Positions 7,001-10,111 of a DNA stretch of 10,111 nucleotides are shown here, one piece after another. The translations under genes were made by a program, and so were the position numbers. The stretch is from an uncultured Clostridia bacterium. Its GTDB lineage: Bacteria; Bacillota; Clostridia; Oscillospirales; Acutalibacteraceae. How positions within the stretch are numbered: the first letter of the stretch is position 1; each line of letters starts with the position of its first letter. The notes beneath the pieces are model-generated. The model was not told where the DNA came from. It saw nothing but the letters and a program-made list of their open reading frames with translations, and searched no databases. The stretch spans positions 1-10,111 of the forward strand of contig CALCYI010000003.1 in NCBI GenBank assembly GCA_937907605.1, read 5' to 3'.

Positions 7001-8361
7001 GTAGGCGCAACGGTTTCGGTGGTATAGGTGTGATTCTCGTTACAGTAATACCACCAGTTGTACTGCTTGTTTGTTCTGTTTGAAACAACAAAATCATAAA
7101 TCGTAGTATGTACCGAGTCGTTTCCGAAGAAGCGCGCATATACGCCCTCTCCGTTACCGAACGCGTCCTCGCCTATTGTAACGGTATTGCTGTAAATATG
7201 AGTATAGTTGAAGTTTGTGCCCCAGAACGCGTGGTCGTCAATCGCCGTACAGTTAGAGGGAATATTGAGCCAGTAGGTAGTACCCGAGCAGTTATTGAAC
7301 GCCCAGGCGTAAATATGCAGGTTATCCGTGCCCTCTTCAAACGTAATCCTGTCAAGCGAGGTGCAGTTTGCAAACGCATAGTTCCAAATCTGAGTAAGAG
7401 GAGTCTTAAAGTCAGCGTATTTAAGCGCCGAACATTCCGCAAACGCACCCCAGCCTACCGCGTAAATATTTGTAAAATCAACCTCTTCAATCGTTGTTCT
7501 GCCCTGAAAAGCAGTTGTGGACACGGAGGTTTTTGCATCGGTCGTTGAAAAATCAACCGTGTTTACAGCGCCGATAAAATGCTGCCACGGCTGCGAGCCG
7601 TTCTCGTAGCCCGTCATATCGCCCGAGCCGGTGAAGTAAAGCCTTGCTTCGCCAAGCTCAAAATGCCACTCAAGCTGACTTGAGGAGTAGGTGTTGTCGG
7701 AGCAAACTCCGCTTCTGTCGCTCCAGCCCACAACGTTGTAGCTCGTGCTCTGAATACTTGTATTATCGGAAATAATTGCAGTAAGCGCGCTGCAGCCGTT
7801 TAAACAATCCGTACCGAGAGTGCTTATTCCCGTTCCGAGTCCCAATACCGCAAGCGAGGTGCAGCCCTTGAAAAATTCCTGCGGTACGGTCGCCGCGTAG
7901 GAATTTACATAGCCTATGTAAGCGCTCTGGAGCGCGGTACAGCCCTCAAATACGTTAGTCCATATCCGGGTGCAGCTGTCGGGGAGAATAGCGTGCTTAA
8001 GCGAGGTGCAGTTCATAAATGCGTGGTCGCCTATCGTGTCGATAGTACCCCAGTCAACCTCAACAAGATTTGTACAGTTAAGGAAGGCGCGGGAGCCAAT
8101 GTTAGCTACTCCGCTCGGGATAACAACGCTTGTAATCTGCTCGCGGTAGTCGTACCATGGCGCAGGGCTGTTATCGTAATAGTCGCTCATACGGTCGCCG
8201 CTGCCGCTGATTGTCAGTGTTCCGCCGTCATCAAGGGTCCAGTTGAGGTTAGTACCGCAGGTACCCGAGGCAACGTCATCCGCCTGAGCCGTAATATGTA
8301 TACCAAGGAAACAGGAGAGCATTATTGCCGCAGAGAGCAAAATAGATAATGTTCTTTTCAT
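4096..8361 (-). CDS. Secreted LRR-dockerin-like-GH30-GH43 polysaccharidase
   Basis: A 1421-residue extracellular enzyme. Domains in order: signal peptide 1-27 (KR, hydrophobic core, AQA cleavage site); two BspA-type LRR modules at about 32-205 and 217-425; a Cys-pair segment at about 438-505 (CPYC 465-468, CRRC 499-502); one EF-hand, dockerin-like, at 541-555; GH30 catalytic domain plus beta-sandwich at about 575-1108; GH43 five-bladed propeller at about 1118-1421. In GH30, EGFGASAAWW (585-594) is the entry motif, Glu757 (NEP) the probable acid/base and Glu904 (QTEYC) the probable nucleophile. In GH43, Asp1168 (RDPYI), Asp1295 (IDGD) and Glu1348 (GLEGC) fit base, pKa modulator and acid. Both active sites look intact. 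The GH30 part resembles the group with endo-beta-1,6-galactanases, so arabinogalactan side chains are a plausible substrate, but xylan or other glycans remain possible. No sortase or SLH anchor is visible. A good AAGGAGAT SD lies 5 bases before the ATG. Confidence 0.9.
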   Translation of the reverse strand: MKRTLSILLSAAIMLSCFLGIHITAQADDVASGTCGTNLNWTLDDGGTLTISGSGDRMSDYYDNSPAPWYDYREQITSVVIPSGVANIGSRAFLNCTNLVEVDWGTIDTIGDHAFMNCTSLKHAILPDSCTRIWTNVFEGCTALQSAYIGYVNSYAATVPQEFFKGCTSLAVLGLGTGISTLGTDCLNGCSALTAIISDNTSIQSTSYNVVGWSDRSGVCSDNTYSSSQLEWHFELGEARLYFTGSGDMTGYENGSQPWQHFIGAVNTVDFSTTDAKTSVSTTAFQGRTTIEEVDFTNIYAVGWGAFAECSALKYADFKTPLTQIWNYAFANCTSLDRITFEEGTDNLHIYAWAFNNCSGTTYWLNIPSNCTAIDDHAFWGTNFNYTHIYSNTVTIGEDAFGNGEGVYARFFGNDSVHTTIYDFVVSNRTNKQYNWWYYCNENHTYTTETVAPTCTEQGYDEYGCPYCDVDSLKSNFTDALGHDYEYKSTGNMVFKYDCRRCGEENIEASALDVQNLFESALSTTAAETKYNQPDYDGRCDINKVGGDGVINAKDLKILNDLLATPDLTDKKTTLDTSTTYQTIEGFGASAAWWSQDVGTWDNAEDIIKLLYSPTDGIGLNVYRYNLGAGSADQNDTALYVSGARTHCFMQSDGTYNWDNDPGAMNCLSIANSLNPNLKVTLFANSAPYFMTKSGKTYGALTQNITDNGDGTTTTTYTGTENLDSSQFSNFANYVATCAEHFIDEGYNVTAVSPINEPEWEWSGWMLGDGTQSCNQEGCHFDEGTARDFYNNAMVPALQNSSKLNGKVELEVWESGQMNHSWWWERFMNNCFSTEKQVTSSGSCGGTTTTGTEYANYNANIRAYVDTISTHSYWASTADREAAASLASTGQYFSEQNLKFKQTEYCQMNTDASTNVLGHIQAEGGNTNGMTIDYGLALADIIYQDMTIINATEWDWWTGCGRGIYPDSLIYINDTNHDNIQTSKRLWALGNYSKFIQEGAKRIAVTTGDSFGADLVTNTTYTWTSGENSGTDKNNYLEETAYLNPDGSVVVVYINNSDTNECTNFDSEYTSFESYVTSATKDLEKYQSGDPEGVVYIPAKSITTVVLKTATTHAQSTEGAYLFTYFTGNAQSEQRIRFAVSTDGYNFTPLNSNNEIITQTKGTLCCRDPYIFKGQDNYYYLIATDMDASENIWWGNSNTMVIWRSSDLVNWTDETIINMSEITGADDIQRCWAPQVFWDSNEQKYLVYFGLASWSITQNATVMYYCYTDDLLDQSHYSYPQLLYKPAADGKAAIDGDIFYDSKTGTYYLYYKDEDNATICYVTSDNLTGPYSDAANPTKLINTDIGLEGCNTHRITGTDTLVMLADAYGDGYFIMCQSTDYKNFALLDSNTYTINNCSPRHGSVIAISDAEYNALVSNFGY
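6697..6741 (-). other. Internal EF-hand (dockerin-like) with 3-residue insertion
   Basis: Residues 541-555 of the glycosidase read DINK-VGG-DGVINAKD. Removing Val545-Gly-Gly547 (6721-6729) leaves a perfect 12-residue calcium loop with ligands at positions 1, 3, 5, 9 and 12, followed by the LKILNDLL helix typical of a type I dockerin repeat. Only one clear copy is seen, where dockerins usually have two. It sits between the LRR and GH30 parts, not at a terminus. Confidence 0.55.
7087..8268 (-). repeat. Duplicated BspA-type LRR modules in the glycosidase
   Basis: Each of two modules starts with SGxC, then a beta-rich stretch with GSGDM-like motif (GSGDRMSDY at 53-61; GSGDMTGY at 245-252) and a PW pair (68-69; 258-259). 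Irregular repeats follow with the form AFxNCTxL (residues 92-99, 114-121, 137-144, 163-170, 284 on, 307-314, 329-336, 354 on, 378 on). These are LRR_5/BspA-type repeats, often found in surface proteins of gut bacteria and protists. Here they would serve as an N-terminal binding or spacer region. Confidence 0.8.
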
Positions 8362-8366
8362 TTCGT

Positions 8367-8374
8367 ATCTCCTT
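8367..8374 (-). promoter_or_regulatory. Glycosidase SD overlapping the coaX stop codon
   Basis: AAGGAGAT overlaps the coaX TAA (8373-8375), and the glycosidase ATG follows 5 bases later. This arrangement implies co-transcription and probably translational coupling of the two genes. Confidence 0.8.
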
Positions 8375-9131
8375 ATCTGTTTTTGTCGTAGATTATCTTG
8401 AGCCCGTCAAGAAGAAGGTTATTGTCAATAATTAAGTCGTGCGAGCAGTTGGCGGCAATTACCTTGCCGAGACCGCCCGTCACGATTACGGTAGCCTTTT
8501 CGCCGATTTCGCTTTCGATTCTGTCAATAAATCCGTCAAGCATTGCGGCGGTGCCGATAACCGCGCCCGATTTCATACTGTCTATCGAGTTTGTTCCAAT
8601 AGTTTTTTTCGGAGCGGAAATATCAATCTGCGGAAGCAGAGCGGTACCCGTTGAAAGCGCGTTGAGCGAGGTCTTAACTCCCGTAGTGATTATGCCGCCG
8701 AGGAAGTTGCCGTCACAATCAAGCACCGAAGCCGTTGTAGCAGTGCCGAGGTCAAATATTATAGCGGGGAGCGGATACTTTTCCTTTGCCGCAACTGCGC
8801 CGACAACAAGGTCTGCGCCGAGCTGGGCAGGGTCGTCAATTTTTATTGCAAGCCCCGTCTTTACCCCGGGACCTACGATTATCGGCGATACGCCCGTTAC
8901 AAATTTTACTGCGCGTCTGAGTGCCGTATTCAGCGCAGGTACGACGCTGGAGATAATCGCGCCGTCAATGTCAAAAGCGTTGTGAAGATTCAAAAACGAA
9001 TGTATCTTCATCGCGTATTCCTCGTCTGTCTGATTGATATTGGTAGACAGCCTTCCCGTTGTAACGAGCGCGTCCGCGTCGAAAACGCCGAGTACTATGT
9101 TCGTATTTCCTACGTCGATTGTCAAAATCAT
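8373..9131 (-). CDS. coaX: Type III pantothenate kinase CoaX
   Basis: A 252-residue cytosolic kinase of the ASKHA fold that phosphorylates pantothenate, the first step to coenzyme A; type III enzymes are insensitive to CoA feedback and need a monovalent cation. Visible motifs: DVGNTN (6-11) for nucleotide phosphate binding with the conserved Asp6; GAD (105-107) with the proposed catalytic Asp107; FDLGTATT (126-133); the S-x-x-AL...TAxLP segment (155-167); IGTNSIDSMKSG (178-189); and TGG (218-220). Length is normal. Residue 108 is Leu where well-studied CoaX proteins have Arg (GADR). The start ATG has a CGGAG SD about 10 bases upstream. It is first in the transcript with the glycosidase and metY, and bioY follows on the same strand; CoaX and biotin genes are often neighbours in clostridia, usually through birA, which is not seen here. 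Confidence 0.93.
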   Translation of the reverse strand: MILTIDVGNTNIVLGVFDADALVTTGRLSTNINQTDEEYAMKIHSFLNLHNAFDIDGAIISSVVPALNTALRRAVKFVTGVSPIIVGPGVKTGLAIKIDDPAQLGADLVVGAVAAKEKYPLPAIIFDLGTATTASVLDCDGNFLGGIITTGVKTSLNALSTGTALLPQIDISAPKKTIGTNSIDSMKSGAVIGTAAMLDGFIDRIESEIGEKATVIVTGGLGKVIAANCSHDLIIDNNLLLDGLKIIYDKNR

Positions 9132-9169
9132 AATTACCAGCTCCGAAAAAAAGATAGTTATCCAAAATC

Positions 9170-9198
9170 ATTATATCACACCGTTATAAATTTGTAAA
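9170..9198 (-). promoter_or_regulatory. Extended -10 promoter of the coaX operon
   Basis: On the minus strand TTTACA (9193-9198) and TATAAT (9170-9175) are 17 bp apart, and the -10 is preceded by TGA, giving an extended TGnTATAAT. The start site should fall near 9163, about 30 nt before the coaX ATG. Confidence 0.75.
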
Positions 9199-9232
9199 TT
9201 ATTAGTTAAAATACATTTTTTCTTGTAAATTA
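9192..9232 (+). repeat. TTGTAAATTA direct repeat across divergent promoters
   Basis: TTGTAAATTA occurs at 9192-9201 and again at 9223-9232, 31 bp apart start to start, about three helical turns. One copy covers the -35 box of the coaX promoter and the other the -35 box of the opposite promoter. This would suit a common regulator, though the region is AT-rich. Confidence 0.4.
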
Positions 9233-9251
9233 GATACGATTGTACTATAAT
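9223..9251 (+). promoter_or_regulatory. Promoter upstream of the chimeric tail-tube gene
   Basis: TTGTAA (9223-9228) and a perfect TATAAT (9246-9251) are 17 bp apart. The start site near 9258 gives a leader of about 34 nt to the ATG at 9292. It looks like the divergent partner of the coaX promoter and so belongs to the host side of the junction. Confidence 0.65.
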
Positions 9252-9291
9252 TGTTTTGATATAACCAAACGATAGTTTAGCGGGGAATAAT

Positions 9292-9939
9292 ATGGAAAAG
9301 GATAAAAATAAATTTCTTGGTTTTTTGGATGACCATAAAATATCTGCTTATATAAAGTACGCAATTGTCGCCATACTTGATGTGGCACTTGTTACGCTCA
9401 CAATTCCGAATAGCCAAGACGAAATTGCCCTTGATACTTCCACTCAGATTCAAGTCACGGTTCAATCTGAGACCTCGGATGCTATCAAGCTCATCGTCAA
9501 GGGACGTCTGATTGCTCAAAAGCGTGAGCAAGTTACCATCACTGGTAACACCATTGTCCTCACTGATAACGTATTCAATCCTGAAATGGTCAAGATTCTT
9601 CAGGGTGGCACAATCAAGTACTGGACTGATGACACAAAAAGCACTGAGGGTGATACGGATACTGGTAATGGAGTTTCTTCCTACACTCCGCCAGTGGCTG
9701 GTTCCACTGATGAAGTTCCCGCATTCACGCTCAACGCATATTCGGCTATTTACAATGCCGCAGGTATCATTACAGGCTATGAGAAAATTCAGTATCCCAA
9801 CTGCAAGGGTACACCGATTGCTCTCAATAGTCAGGATGATACTTTCCGTGCTCCTGAGTACACAATCAATTCCGCTCCTGACATTGGGGAAGCACCCTAT
9901 GTTATCAACTATGTGTCGGCACTGCCTACAGTGACCTGA
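9292..9939 (+). CDS. Phage tail tube-like protein with a foreign N-terminus
   Basis: A 215-residue protein. From about residue 27 on it resembles tail tube proteins of Firmicutes phages: AILDVALVTL (27-36), a beta-rich segment with DTSTQIQV (48-55), IVKGRLIAQK (68-77), LTDNVF (90-95), ILQGGTIKYW (102-111), a Gly/Thr/Ser-rich linker (112-140) and FRAPEYTINSAP (185-196). Such proteins stack into the tube through which DNA is ejected. Residues 1-26 are Lys/Asp-rich, then start a hydrophobic stretch, and look like the N-terminus of a different, host membrane protein. Codon 26 (GTC, 9367-9369) is where a phage ATG would be expected, with GCC next, and no SD precedes it. The ORF is therefore probably a fusion. 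The usual upstream tail-terminator or sheath genes are absent; the next gene is a tail-assembly gene, as in phage order. The family call is from pattern memory, not a search. Confidence 0.7.
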   Translation: MEKDKNKFLGFLDDHKISAYIKYAIVAILDVALVTLTIPNSQDEIALDTSTQIQVTVQSETSDAIKLIVKGRLIAQKREQVTITGNTIVLTDNVFNPEMVKILQGGTIKYWTDDTKSTEGDTDTGNGVSSYTPPVAGSTDEVPAFTLNAYSAIYNAAGIITGYEKIQYPNCKGTPIALNSQDDTFRAPEYTINSAPDIGEAPYVINYVSALPTVT

Positions 9940-9952
9940 TAGGAGGAAAATT

Positions 9953-10111
9953 ATGGATATCACAACTCTGTCACAACTCACCAAATACACCGAAGGACAG
10001 GTGGTTCAACTGCCTGACTTTGCAGAGGGACAACCTTTTGTTGCTCGCATTCGCAGACCGTCTATGTTGTCTCTGGCCAAATCCGGAAAGATCCCCAATA
10101 GTTTACTCAAT
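9953..10111 (+). CDS. Tail assembly chaperone-like protein, 5' part
   Basis: The first 53 codons of a gene that runs off the right edge. It has a strong AGGAGG SD (9941-9946) six bases before the ATG and starts 13 bases after the tail-tube stop. The visible N-terminus contains the motif RIRRPSMLSLAKSGKIPN, with a preceding short acidic, proline-containing segment (LPDFAEGQPF). This is like proteins that follow the tail tube gene in Firmicutes siphophage and myophage modules and help tape-measure assembly. Position in the gene order supports this as much as the sequence does. Cytosolic, no signal peptide or membrane segment in the visible part. Confidence 0.6.
   Translation, partial: MDITTLSQLTKYTEGQVVQLPDFAEGQPFVARIRRPSMLSLAKSGKIPNSLLN

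Noticed and set aside
8311..8361. Lipoprotein signal (LSC at residues 15-17) in the glycosidase
   Set aside because: The -3 residue relative to Cys17 is Met and the hydrophobic core continues past the Cys. The AQA site at 25-27 fits ordinary signal peptidase cleavage better.
8398..8985. Plus-strand frame of 195 codons opposite coaX
   Set aside because: It is a shadow of coaX, whose motifs are unmistakable. The Pro/Ser/Ala-rich composition is typical of antisense translation.
9277..9990. Long minus-strand reading frame (237 codons) opposite the phage-like genes
   Set aside because: It lies entirely over two plus-strand genes that have motifs, SD sequences and phage gene order. Its product has no recognisable features.
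1..10111. CRISPR array, insertion sequence or integrase
   Set aside because: No regularly spaced repeats, terminal inverted repeats with a transposase, or recombinase motifs were seen on either strand.

Overview
The window looks like chromosomal DNA from an anaerobic, low-to-medium GC Firmicute of the Clostridia, most likely a gut or rumen Oscillospiraceae/Ruminococcus-type organism. This rests on near-consensus sigma-A promoters, strong AGGAG ribosome binding sites, A/T-flanked hairpin terminators, a type III pantothenate kinase, BioY and YitT proteins of clostridial type, and a large secreted BspA-LRR/dockerin/GH30/GH43 polypeptide. The right-hand end switches abruptly to phage tail genes.

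Layout. Positions 1-272 hold three hairpin terminators and no convincing gene. A short-chain dehydrogenase (minus strand, 273-1046) has a perfect consensus promoter and is divergent from a YitT-family membrane protein (plus strand, 1277-2164, probable TTG start). The yitT-like gene converges on bioY (minus, 2189-2731); the two share a bidirectional terminator that contains the bioY stop codon. Upstream of bioY, on the same strand, lies a three-gene unit: coaX (9131-8373), the 1421-residue secreted glycosidase (8361-4096) and an O-acetylhomoserine sulfhydrylase gene (4074-2806). Gaps are 11 and 21 bp, and the glycosidase SD overlaps the coaX stop codon, so this reads as one operon from an extended -10 promoter in front of coaX. 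A hairpin terminator closes it, and the 3' arm of that hairpin also carries a consensus -35 box for a predicted bioY promoter.

The mixture is unusual: a cofactor kinase, a two-catalytic-domain extracellular polysaccharidase and a sulfur-assimilation enzyme sit in one transcript, followed by a biotin transporter component. The glycosidase has a signal peptide, two BspA-type LRR modules, Cys-pair motifs, an internal EF-hand (dockerin-like) segment with a three-residue insertion, GH30 and GH43. It probably acts outside the cell on a branched plant polysaccharide; type II arabinogalactan is a guess from the GH30 subgroup resemblance.

At the right end, a host-like promoter and about 26 host-like codons read in frame into a phage tail-tube-like protein, followed by the start of a tail-assembly-chaperone-like gene with its own phage-style RBS. 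The join lies at or next to the position where the phage start codon would be. It is either a real recombination junction leaving a prophage fragment, or a chimeric assembly; this sequence alone cannot decide. No CRISPR array, tRNA, rRNA, IS element or integrase was found.
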